Shown piece by piece: positions 35,241 through 43,995 of a stretch of DNA of 64,000 nucleotides. The position numbers and the translations under genes were made by a program. The notes under the pieces were generated by a model. The model was not told the DNA's origin. It was given only the letters and a program-made list of their open reading frames with translations, and searched no databases. Positions within the stretch are counted from its first letter, which is position 1. Each line of letters opens with the position of its first letter. This DNA is from Chitinophaga tropicalis (GTDB taxonomy: Bacteria; Bacteroidota; Bacteroidia; Chitinophagales; Chitinophagaceae). The stretch covers positions 1-64,000 of the forward strand of contig NZ_WRXN01000020.1 in assembly GCF_009758205.1 (NCBI RefSeq), written 5' to 3'.

Positions 35241-38200
35241 ATGTTCGATACTTTTATAAAGCGACCGGTATTGTCGCTCGTGATCTCTTTGATCATTGTT
35301 CTGCTTGGATTACTATCATTATTTACACTGCCGGTAACACAGTTTCCGGACATTGTTCCTCCTTCGGTAACAGTTACCGCCAAATACACCGGCGCCAATG
35401 CGGAAGTATGCGCCAAAGCCGTGGCCACTCCCCTGGAAAGGGCTATCAATGGTGTGCCCGGTATGACATACATGTCATCCGTTTCCAGTAACAACGGTAT
35501 CACTCTCATACAGGTATTCTTTAACGTAGGTACAGACCCTGACCAGGCCGCCGTGAACGTACAGAACCGCGTGGCCACCATTATCGATGAACTGCCGGAA
35601 GAAGTGATCAAGGCAGGTGTGACCACTGAAAAAGAGGTTAACAGTATGCTGCTGTATCTCAACGTAATGAGTGAGGACAGTACGCTGGACGAACAGTTCA
35701 TCTACAACTTTGCAGACATCAACGTATTACAGGAGCTGAAAAGGATTGACGGCGTAGGCTTTGCTGAGATCATGGGCGCCAAGGAATATGCCATGCGCGT
35801 ATGGCTCAAGCCGGACCGTATGCTGGCTTACAGCCTCTCTGCCGATGACGTGATAGCAGCTATCCGTAAACAGAACGTGGAAGCTGCTCCCGGTAAGACC
35901 GGCGAGGCGGCAGACAATGAACCACAGGTCCTCCAATACGTATTACGATATACCGGCAAATTCTATGAGCCGGAACAATATGAGAACATTATTATCCGTG
36001 CCAATCCTGACGGGTCTGTATTGAAGCTGAAAGACGTGGCGGATATTAAGTTTGGTGCACTCAGCTACGGCATGGTGTCTAAAACAGACGGCAAGCCTTC
36101 TGCTTCTATTATGCTGAAGCAGAGACCGGGCTCTAATGCACAGGAGGTTATTGCCAATGTAAAGAAAAGAATGGCGGAGCTGCAGGCCTCCTCTTTCCCT
36201 CCGGGTATGAGCTATAACTTCAACTATGATGTATCCCGCTTCCTGGACGCTTCTATCCATGAAGTACTGAGAACGCTGGTAGAGGCATTCATACTTGTAT
36301 TTATCGTGGTATTCCTCTTTATACAGGACTTCCGCTCTACGCTCATCCCCGCCCTGGCCGTTCCGGTGGCCCTGATAGGTACTCTCTGTTTCATGCAGAT
36401 GATGGGTTTCTCTATCAACCTGCTCACCCTGTTTGCATTGGTGCTGGCCATAGGTATTGTGGTGGATAATGCCATTGTGGTCGTGGAGGCCGTGCACGTA
36501 AAAATGCAGGAAACACATTTACCTCCGCTGCAGGCCACGCTGGCGGCCATGAAAGAGATCAGCGGTGCACTGGTGGCCATTACCCTTGTAATGTCTGCCG
36601 TGTTTGTACCGGTAGCTTTCCTGTCAGGCCCTGTGGGGGTATTCTACCGGCAGTTCTCCCTTACACTGGCTATTTCTATTGTCATATCAGGTATTAATGC
36701 AGTAACCTTAACGCCTGCGCTCTGTGCCATTATGCTGAAGCATAATCACCATCCCGGCAGGCCACGCACCTGGTTGCAGAAATTCTTTGACCGCTTCAAC
36801 TACGGATACAGCAAGACAGAGAAGAGCTACCAGAACCTGATTGGCCGCATTGCAGGCCGCAGGTTGGTAACCATCATCCTCCTTGCAGTATTCTTCGTTG
36901 CAACATGGGGTGTCAGCGCCATTCTTCCGGGCGGTTTCATTCCCACGGAAGACCAGGGTATGATCTACGTGAACGTAACCACTCCCGCCGGCGCTACTGT
37001 AGCCCGTACAAGCGCAGTGCTGGACGAAGTAGAGAAGATAGCGCAGCAGATGGAGGAAACTGAATCTGTGTCTACCCTTGCCGGCTTCAGCCTGGTGAAC
37101 GACGTGGCAGGCGCCTCTTACGGTATGGGTATGATCAACCTTAAACCATGGGAAGACCGCAAGCGCTCTGTGAAAGAAATCATCAGTGCACTTGAAAAAG
37201 ATACCCGCATCATTGCAGATGCCAGCATAGAATTCTTCCCGCCGCCTACAGTACCGGGCTTTGGTAACTCCAGCGGTTTTGAGCTGAGGGTGCTGGACCG
37301 TAGCGGTACCGGCGACCTCCGGCAAACGGCCGATGTAACAAACAAGTTCATCGCCGCCCTGAAGGCCCGGCCTGAGATAGGTAGCTCCTTCACCAGCTTT
37401 GACCCGGATTTCCCGCAGTACATGATCCATGTAGATCAGGCTATGGCAGCACAGAAAGGAGTAAGCGTAGACAATGCCATGAGCACCCTGCAAACATTGC
37501 TGGGCAGTTACTATGCCTCCAACTTCATACGCTTTGGGCAGATGTATAAGGTAATGGTACAGGCAGCTCCCGGATATCGTACCAAACCGGAAGACGTATT
37601 GCATCTCTATGTAAAGAACGATGCCGGTGAGATGGTGCCCTTCTCTAACTTCATCAGGATGGAAAGAGTGTACGGGCCGGAGCAGCTTACCCGTTACAAT
37701 ATGTACACTGCCGCTATGATTAACGGAGATGCGGCCCCTGGTTATTCCAGCGGTGATGCCATCAAAGCAATTGAAGAGGTAGCAGCTAAATCACTGCCCC
37801 GTGGATATAGTTTTGAGTGGAGCGGTATGACAAGAGAACAGATACTCTCCGGCAATCAGGCCATTTACATCTTTGCTATCTGCCTGCTTTTCGTATACCT
37901 GTTACTGGCAGCCCAGTACGAAAGCTTCCTGCTTCCACTCCCGGTGATACTCTCACTGCCTGCAGGTATTTTCGGAGCTTTCCTGACACTGAAACTGGCG
38001 GGGCTGGAAAACAACATCTATGCACAGGTGGCCCTGGTTATGCTTATAGGTCTGCTGGGTAAGAATGCTATCCTCATCGTGGAATTTGCCATTCTGCGTA
38101 ATAAGCAGGGGCTGTCAGTACTGGAAGCCGCAAAAGAAGGAGCTGTGTCCAGGCTACGTCCTATCCTGATGACATCCTTCGCATTCATTGCCGGCCTGAT

Positions 38201-39812
38201 ACCACTTTGTGTGGCCAGTGGTGCAGGAGCGATGGGCAACCGTTCCATAGGTACTGCAGCTGCAGGAGGCATGCTTATTGGCACTGTGTTCGGAGTACTG
38301 ATCATTCCAGGACTTTATGTACTGTTTGCCTCTATCAGCCAGAAGAAAAAACAGCATAAAACAGTGAAAGCGCAGGCTGTTACACCGGTTGCCATATTGT
38401 TGCTGATGGCGGTCCTTTCCGGCTGTTATGCACCTAAAAAGCTGGAAACGCCGGCAGCCCCCACAATGCCTGCTGCATATACAGACAGTACGGCAACGGC
38501 AGATAGCAGCAGCATTGCCCAGCTGTCTTATAAACAGTTCTTTACCGATCCGCTGTTACAGCAACTGCTGGATACGGCCTTGAAGAATAATACGGATATG
38601 CTGCTGGCCAGCCAGCGACTTGAAATTACCCGGGCGCAATTACTGGCTGCCAGCCGGGCCTGGCAGCCTTCCGTGAATGTGGCATTGTCTGCCGGCGTGG
38701 ACAAATATGGAGATTACACATTGAACGGAGTAGGTAATTATGACACCAATCTCTCTCCCAATATTGACGATAAACGACGCATACCTGATCCCACAGCTGA
38801 TTTCTTCGTAGGCCTGCGCAGTTCCTGGGAAATAGATCTCTGGGGAAAAATGCGCAGCCGTAAAAAGGCGGCATACCTCCGCTTCCTGGCAAGCGAAAAA
38901 GGCAGGCAACTGGTTACCACGCAGCTGGTATCGCAGGTGGCGGGACTGTACTACCAGCTGATGGCGGTAGATTATGAACAGACCGTCATCCGCCGTAACA
39001 TCCAGTTACAGGAAAGTGCGCTTGCCACCGTTCGCATACAACAGGAAGCGGGGCGTGCTACCCTGCTGGCTGTACAGCAATTCACCGCCCAGTTGTTCAA
39101 CACGCGCAGCATGGCCCTGGAACTGAACAAGCAGACGATTGAGCTGGAAAACCAGCTGAATGCCCTGCTGGGACGTTTTCCGCAAACCATCAAAAGGGAC
39201 AGTTCCCTGATGGCTTCCCGCCTGCCGGATTATGCAAAGACAGGCATTCCCTCGTCCCTGTTGTTACGCAGGCCGGACATACAGCAGGCAGAGCTGGAGC
39301 TGCAGGCCGCCAAAGCAGATGTACAGGCAGCCAGGGCTGATTTTCTGCCTTCACTGCAGCTTATGCCCTATGCTGGCTTCAATGCCTTTAAAGGCTCTTT
39401 GCTCTTTAATTCTGCATCCGCCGCCTATGGCATACTGGGAGGGTTAACAGCTCCTGTGCTTAACAGGAAGCAATTGCAGTCGCAATACAATATCACCACT
39501 GCCACCGGCATGTCTGCCTTTTATAACTACAGACAGGCAGTCATCAACGGATACCAGGAAGTGTTGACCGCCCTGGGCAAAATGCAGAACGGTCAACAGG
39601 CATATGAACTGAAACAGGCGGAGGTGCAGATGCTGCAGGATGGCGTATCCACTGCAAATGATCTCTATGCCACCGGTTATGCCACTTACCTGGAAGTGAT
39701 CACCGCACAGAAAAGCGTACTGGAAGCAGAACTCACGCTGGCCAACAGCAGGAAGGAACTTTTTCTGGGCGCCATTGCCCTTTACCGCTCACTCGGCGGA
39801 GGGGTTAACTGA
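35241..39812 (+). CDS. Fused RND inner-membrane pump and outer-membrane factor
   Basis: A 1523-residue protein. Residues 1-about 1040 are a complete HAE1-type RND pump: N-terminal MFDTFIKRPVLSLVISL, twelve membrane helices, TM4 with D409-N410 (VVDNAIVVVEA), TM10 K941 (GKNAILIVEFA), and large periplasmic loops. At residue 1042 a new export-like stretch begins (VKAQAVTPVAILLLMAVLSGC) with lipobox LSGC and Cys1062. Residues about 1070-1523 are a NodT/OprM-type channel (PLLQQLLDTALKNNTDMLLASQRLE; SWEIDLWGKMR; RRPDIQQAELELQAAKADVQAARADFLPSL split over several segments). No stop separates the parts. Known separate subunits would be about 1040 and 470 residues. The drug spectrum is unknown. Confidence 0.93.
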   Translation: MFDTFIKRPVLSLVISLIIVLLGLLSLFTLPVTQFPDIVPPSVTVTAKYTGANAEVCAKAVATPLERAINGVPGMTYMSSVSSNNGITLIQVFFNVGTDPDQAAVNVQNRVATIIDELPEEVIKAGVTTEKEVNSMLLYLNVMSEDSTLDEQFIYNFADINVLQELKRIDGVGFAEIMGAKEYAMRVWLKPDRMLAYSLSADDVIAAIRKQNVEAAPGKTGEAADNEPQVLQYVLRYTGKFYEPEQYENIIIRANPDGSVLKLKDVADIKFGALSYGMVSKTDGKPSASIMLKQRPGSNAQEVIANVKKRMAELQASSFPPGMSYNFNYDVSRFLDASIHEVLRTLVEAFILVFIVVFLFIQDFRSTLIPALAVPVALIGTLCFMQMMGFSINLLTLFALVLAIGIVVDNAIVVVEAVHVKMQETHLPPLQATLAAMKEISGALVAITLVMSAVFVPVAFLSGPVGVFYRQFSLTLAISIVISGINAVTLTPALCAIMLKHNHHPGRPRTWLQKFFDRFNYGYSKTEKSYQNLIGRIAGRRLVTIILLAVFFVATWGVSAILPGGFIPTEDQGMIYVNVTTPAGATVARTSAVLDEVEKIAQQMEETESVSTLAGFSLVNDVAGASYGMGMINLKPWEDRKRSVKEIISALEKDTRIIADASIEFFPPPTVPGFGNSSGFELRVLDRSGTGDLRQTADVTNKFIAALKARPEIGSSFTSFDPDFPQYMIHVDQAMAAQKGVSVDNAMSTLQTLLGSYYASNFIRFGQMYKVMVQAAPGYRTKPEDVLHLYVKNDAGEMVPFSNFIRMERVYGPEQLTRYNMYTAAMINGDAAPGYSSGDAIKAIEEVAAKSLPRGYSFEWSGMTREQILSGNQAIYIFAICLLFVYLLLAAQYESFLLPLPVILSLPAGIFGAFLTLKLAGLENNIYAQVALVMLIGLLGKNAILIVEFAILRNKQGLSVLEAAKEGAVSRLRPILMTSFAFIAGLIPLCVASGAGAMGNRSIGTAAAGGMLIGTVFGVLIIPGLYVLFASISQKKKQHKTVKAQAVTPVAILLLMAVLSGCYAPKKLETPAAPTMPAAYTDSTATADSSSIAQLSYKQFFTDPLLQQLLDTALKNNTDMLLASQRLEITRAQLLAASRAWQPSVNVALSAGVDKYGDYTLNGVGNYDTNLSPNIDDKRRIPDPTADFFVGLRSSWEIDLWGKMRSRKKAAYLRFLASEKGRQLVTTQLVSQVAGLYYQLMAVDYEQTVIRRNIQLQESALATVRIQQEAGRATLLAVQQFTAQLFNTRSMALELNKQTIELENQLNALLGRFPQTIKRDSSLMASRLPDYAKTGIPSSLLLRRPDIQQAELELQAAKADVQAARADFLPSLQLMPYAGFNAFKGSLLFNSASAAYGILGGLTAPVLNRKQLQSQYNITTATGMSAFYNYRQAVINGYQEVLTALGKMQNGQQAYELKQAEVQMLQDGVSTANDLYATGYATYLEVITAQKSVLEAELTLANSRKELFLGAIALYRSLGGGVN

Positions 39813-39832
39813 CAGGAAAACACTCTCTCAGA

Positions 39833-39864
39833 CAGTCGCTTTTGCCATCTGGCAAAGGCGATTG
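39833..39864. repeat. REP-like intergenic palindrome (family 1, copy B)
   Basis: CAGTCGCTTTTGCC and GGCAAAGGCGATTG pair with two wobbles around ATCT, between the efflux fusion gene and the hybrid kinase gene. It may also terminate the efflux transcript. Confidence 0.6.
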
Positions 39865-39933
39865 TTGTTATAACCCGTCCTTAGCGCGGCTCGATTTTTG
39901 CAGATTTTCAATGAGCCAACACATTAATCAAGG

Positions 39934-41514
39934 ATGATATTAATAGTAGATGATAAACCCGAGAATATTCTATCTCTCAGGAAATTACTCGAGCTGCATG
40001 ACCTGGAGGTAGATACGGCACTTTCGGGGGAAGAAGCATTAAAGAAAATCCTGCGGAACAACTATGCACTGATCATCCTGGATGTACAGATGCCCAGTAT
40101 GGACGGCTTTGAAGTAGCAGAAACCATCTCAGGTTATAGTAAGGCCAGGGATGTACCCATTCTCTTCCTCTCTGCCGTTAACAAGGATAAAAAGTTCATT
40201 GCCAAGGGATATGCTTCCGGCGGACTGGATTACATCACAAAGCCTGTTGATCCGGATATACTACTGATGAAAGTGAAGACCTTCATCCGGCTGTACGAAC
40301 AAAACCGGCAGTTACAGGTGATGCACGCCTCCCTTCAGCAGGAAGTGGAAGTGCGGAAACAGGCACAGGCCGCACTTAACGCCAAAGTACAGGAGCAGCA
40401 TTCCATCCTCGAATCATTACCCCAGGTAGCCTTTACTGCCGGCGCAGACGGCACAATAGAATACGCTAACCGCCACTGGTTCCACTACTCTCCCAGCCTT
40501 GAGAAATTCCCCTCCACCTATAATCATGACCAGGAAGAGATATCGGTCTGGAAGGAAGCTATCAGTGCCGGTCACCCCCTGGAAACAGAGGTATACCTGC
40601 ATCACAGGCAGCATCTCCATTACCGCTGTCACCTGCTGAGAGCTATTCCGCTGGAGGAAGAAGGCCGCATTGTAAAATGGGTGGGCACCTTTACAGATAT
40701 TGCCCATCAGAAACAGGCTAATGAGATACTTGAACAAAGTGTGAAGGAACGTACACATGAGCTGCAGGAGATAAACAGCGCGCTGGAAGCCAGCAACCAC
40801 GAACTACAGCAGTTTGCCTCCGTAGCCTCTCACGATCTGAAAGAACCGCTTCGCAAGATCCAGCTGTTTGGCACCATCCTGCGCGACAGGCACCTTAGCA
40901 ATAACCCCGAAGCCCTGCAATACATGGAACGTATTGTCAGTTCTTCAGAACGTATGACACGGCTTATTAATGATCTCCTGAAATACTCCCGGCTTTCGGC
41001 CGATAATAACTTCGAGCCCGTAAACCTGAACGGCATCATATCTGACATACTGGTTGACCTGGAGCTCTCTGTCAGCGATACCGGCGCAGAGATCTCCGTA
41101 GAGCCGTTGCCTGTAGTAGAGGCCATTCCCGGTCAGATCAGACAGGCTTTGCAGAATATTATCAGCAATGCTTTGAAGTTCACACGACGGGATATTAAAC
41201 CACTGATCCGTGTAAAAGGAGAAAGAGTATATGACAGGGAGTTTGAAAGTCCCGCGGCTGAAAGCGGTCCTTTCTGCCGGATCACCATCAGCGATAATGG
41301 CATCGGCTTTAATGAAATGTACCTGCCCAAAATATTCACCCTCTTTCAGCGCCTGCATGCAGCTGAAGCGTATGAGGGCACTGGTATAGGGCTGGCCATT
41401 GCGAAAAAGGTAGTAGAAAAACATCAGGGCCTGATCAGCGCCAGCAGTAAGGAAAATGAAGGGGCTACTTTTGTATTGTTGCTGCCGGTAGAACAACCTA
41501 AAATTACCAGTTAA
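39934..41514 (+). CDS. Receiver-PAS-histidine kinase
   Basis: A 526-residue signalling protein with a reversed layout: an N-terminal receiver domain (phospho-acceptor D50 in LIILDVQMP, K103 in ITKPVD), a coiled segment (about 125-155), a PAS domain (about 156-262), HisKA with H300 in ASVASHDLKEPLRKI, and HATPase with SDNGIGFNEMYLPKIFTLFQR and GTGIGLAIAKKVVEKH. No membrane helix is present, so it is cytoplasmic. It is convergent by 4 nt with a cheB-cheR pair, suggesting one signalling module. Confidence 0.9.
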   Translation: MILIVDDKPENILSLRKLLELHDLEVDTALSGEEALKKILRNNYALIILDVQMPSMDGFEVAETISGYSKARDVPILFLSAVNKDKKFIAKGYASGGLDYITKPVDPDILLMKVKTFIRLYEQNRQLQVMHASLQQEVEVRKQAQAALNAKVQEQHSILESLPQVAFTAGADGTIEYANRHWFHYSPSLEKFPSTYNHDQEEISVWKEAISAGHPLETEVYLHHRQHLHYRCHLLRAIPLEEEGRIVKWVGTFTDIAHQKQANEILEQSVKERTHELQEINSALEASNHELQQFASVASHDLKEPLRKIQLFGTILRDRHLSNNPEALQYMERIVSSSERMTRLINDLLKYSRLSADNNFEPVNLNGIISDILVDLELSVSDTGAEISVEPLPVVEAIPGQIRQALQNIISNALKFTRRDIKPLIRVKGERVYDREFESPAAESGPFCRITISDNGIGFNEMYLPKIFTLFQRLHAAEAYEGTGIGLAIAKKVVEKHQGLISASSKENEGATFVLLLPVEQPKITS

Positions 41515-42077
41515 GACAGTTCCTTCACAAAGCTGATCATCTCACGGATGCCCAGCACTTTATCTACCGGTACCACCGTCATGGCATGTTTGGGCATAAA
41601 AGCCACTTCTGCCTCTTCCGGGTCCTGTACGGCTATAAAACCACCCAACTCCTTTACCTCTTTCAGTCCCTCTGTACCGTCAATATTAGCACCGGATAAC
41701 AGTATACAGTATAACCGGTCTCCAAATACCTCTGCCGCAGACATAAACGTAACGTCTATACTGGGACGGCTGTAATTTACTTTTTCAGAAGCATCCAGTG
41801 TCAGTGATCCATCCGGTTCTATCAGCAGGTGATAATCAGATGGTGCAATGTAAATATGTCCTGGCAACAACAGGTCCTTCTCATCTGCTTCTTTCAGCGG
41901 AAGGCAGGTTTTGCCTGCCAGCAGCCGGGCCAGCAGCATATCACTGTCGCTCTTCCTGTGCAATACAATGATCATAGCCAGTGGCCAGTCCGCCTCCAGT
42001 TCTGGCAGCAACTGCATCAGTATGTCCAGGCTGCCGGCCGAACCTCCTATCACAAGTAATTTGGAAACGGGAATCAT
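41511..42077 (-). CDS. CheB methylesterase, catalytic domain only
   Basis: A 188-residue CheB catalytic domain without the usual receiver domain. The triad is visible as S13 (IGGSAGS), H40 (VLHRK) and D133 (SGANIDGTEGL). CheB removes methyl groups from glutamates of chemoreceptors. It overlaps cheR by 4 nt and the convergent kinase gene by 4 nt. No chemoreceptor gene is present here, so the substrate is elsewhere or the pair serves another signalling protein. Confidence 0.9.
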   Translation of the reverse strand: MIPVSKLLVIGGSAGSLDILMQLLPELEADWPLAMIIVLHRKSDSDMLLARLLAGKTCLPLKEADEKDLLLPGHIYIAPSDYHLLIEPDGSLTLDASEKVNYSRPSIDVTFMSAAEVFGDRLYCILLSGANIDGTEGLKEVKELGGFIAVQDPEEAEVAFMPKHAMTVVPVDKVLGIREMISFVKELS

Positions 42078-42904
42078 GTCGATATTTTTCTCCAGATTTT
42101 TTCCTTCTGTACTATAGGTTTAAATAAAGACGCTATGGAAGTAAACCGCAGCGTTTCTTTGGCGCCCAGCGCCATAAAGCCCAGTTGTTCAAGGCTATCG
42201 CTGAAAAGATGTAATACTTTGTCCTGCAGGTCCTTATTGAAATAGATCAGCACATTCCTGCAAACTATGAGCTGGAACTCGTTGAACGATCTATCTGTTA
42301 CCAGGTTGTGCGCAGCAAAGATGATCTTTTCACTCAGCAGTTCTGAAAACTTTGCGTATTCGTAGTTTGCCGCGTAATAACGTGAAAACTCCTGTTGTCC
42401 GCCGGACTGCTGATAATTCTGTGAATACTGCTGCATATGCGCCAGGGGAAAGATGCCCTTACGCGCCTTCTCCAGCACACTCTCGTTGATGTCTGTAGCA
42501 TAGATCACAGATTTATGCAGCAGGTCCATTTCGTGCAGCAGGATAGCCATTGAATATACTTCTTCTCCTGTAGAACAGCCGGCATGCCAGATCCGTATGA
42601 AAGGATAAGTAGCCAGCACAGGTAACACATGTTTGCGTAACGCCTCGAAAAAAGCCGGATCCCTGAACATTTCGGTAACGTTCACTGTGATCTGTTCCAT
42701 CAGGTAGGTCAGGTAAACAGGATCAGATTTTACCCGGTAGCGGAACTCTGCAAAAGAGGGAAAACGATCAGTAGTATAGACCCTCTGCAAACGACGCTTT
42801 ACAGATGCAAAGGAATAATCTGTAAAGTCATATCCATATTGCTCCAGCAAATCATTTAACAGAATAACTATTTCTTCATCCTTGAGGTGTCGCAGGCTAT
42901 CCAT
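42074..42904 (-). CDS. CheR-type protein-glutamate methyltransferase
   Basis: A 276-residue CheR. An N-terminal helical part (YGYDFTDYSFASVKRRLQR) precedes the SAM domain, with FIRIWHAGCSTGEEVYSMAILLHE (about residues 103-126), ATDINESVLEKARKG and FNEFQLIVCRNVLIYFNKDLQ. It methylates receptor glutamates. It is translated ahead of cheB with a 4-nt overlap. Confidence 0.92.
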   Translation of the reverse strand: MDSLRHLKDEEIVILLNDLLEQYGYDFTDYSFASVKRRLQRVYTTDRFPSFAEFRYRVKSDPVYLTYLMEQITVNVTEMFRDPAFFEALRKHVLPVLATYPFIRIWHAGCSTGEEVYSMAILLHEMDLLHKSVIYATDINESVLEKARKGIFPLAHMQQYSQNYQQSGGQQEFSRYYAANYEYAKFSELLSEKIIFAAHNLVTDRSFNEFQLIVCRNVLIYFNKDLQDKVLHLFSDSLEQLGFMALGAKETLRFTSIASLFKPIVQKEKIWRKIST

Positions 42905-43147
42905 GTCTTACTTGATCGTTAAACTAATATCCATCCGTAAGTTCGTAAAGTTTTCCCGCATTTCAGCGCAGAGAAAGCAAAGCCGCTTATTTAACCGGTT
43001 TAAAATCAAAAAGAACTATAAATTTTGAAATAAATCAATATGTGAGTATTCCTACCTAAAATCCAACGTTAATAGTATCCCGTTAATAATAACACAGGGT
43101 ACCTTTATCCTGCCTTATACCTGACTATTGCCAACATAATACCAACT

Positions 43148-43948
43148 ATGTCACTGAACAGAGTGCTGTTGTACACAGCTGCATTTACAGGGGCTGCCCT
43201 GATCAGCGCCTTCCGGATGGATGAAGGGACAATGCGCCTTATGGGGATGAAAACATCGACTGACAGAACTGTCATCTCCTATCACGAGAATAAAAGCGTG
43301 TCTTCCCTGCTTACCATGCATAACAGTAGTGATGGTGTATATACCACCACACGTATTCCTGTTTATGAAAATGGCCGCCTGGTGAAAATGTTTATCACTG
43401 ATGAAGAAAGCACCAGTGAGCCAAGACTGTTTTCTTCATTTGACTATTCAGATAAACAGGAGATCATCAGGATCAGTTATTACCTGGGTAATGCCGTACA
43501 TGCTTACGACTCATTGGTTTACAACAGTGAAGGGCGTATTGTTGAACGTTATTATTTTGACCGGACGAGAAGTAAAGCACCTTTTACCAATAACAGCTTC
43601 CAGCGTTATAACTGGGACAGGAACGGGAATATTGTCAGTGTAGATAATATGGGAAGACCGGACCCTAAGCTGCCTTTTACACATGGTTCAACTACGGTGT
43701 ACCAGTATGACGGTCATCCTAATATACAACGTAGTATACCACTGCTGGCTTATCTTGTAGATGTGGCCGCCATTAATCTTTCCGCCAATAATATCGTTTC
43801 TGAGACTATTCAACCGGCTAATGGCGGCAGGGCTATAGTTAACAGGTATAAATATGCTTATAAGGATAAAAAGTACCCGTCTCACGTTACCGCCACCTTT
43901 TCTGGTAATGAGGGGTCTGTAATCACAGAGCTGGAATGGTCTGAATAA
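43148..43948 (+). CDS. Exported YD-repeat-like hypothetical protein
   Basis: A 266-residue protein with a hydrophobic N-terminus (residues about 4-22) that could be a signal peptide. The body contains short strand repeats such as YENGRLVKMFITDEES, YNSEGRIVERYYFDRT and WDRNGNIVSVDN, resembling single YD/RHS-type units or DUF4595-like folds. Function is unknown. A perfect 11-bp terminator follows. Confidence 0.65.
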   Translation: MSLNRVLLYTAAFTGAALISAFRMDEGTMRLMGMKTSTDRTVISYHENKSVSSLLTMHNSSDGVYTTTRIPVYENGRLVKMFITDEESTSEPRLFSSFDYSDKQEIIRISYYLGNAVHAYDSLVYNSEGRIVERYYFDRTRSKAPFTNNSFQRYNWDRNGNIVSVDNMGRPDPKLPFTHGSTTVYQYDGHPNIQRSIPLLAYLVDVAAINLSANNIVSETIQPANGGRAIVNRYKYAYKDKKYPSHVTATFSGNEGSVITELEWSE

Positions 43949-43954
43949 AATATT

Positions 43955-43990
43955 TTTATGGCGCTATGCATAGCTGCACAGCGCCATAAA
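43955..43990. terminator. Bidirectional terminator after the 43148 gene
   Basis: TTTATGGCGCT and AGCGCCATAAA are perfect complements around a 14-nt loop, between convergent genes. Confidence 0.7.
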
Positions 43991-43995
43991 TCATA

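Noticed and set aside
36708..37604. 298-codon minus frame opposite the RND gene
   Set aside because: Antisense shadow with high Cys/His/Tyr and no motif.
38364..39812. Outer-membrane factor as a separate gene starting at GTG 38364
   Set aside because: Not excluded, but no stop precedes it and no promoter box or ribosome site is visible; reported as part of the fusion with this alternative stated.
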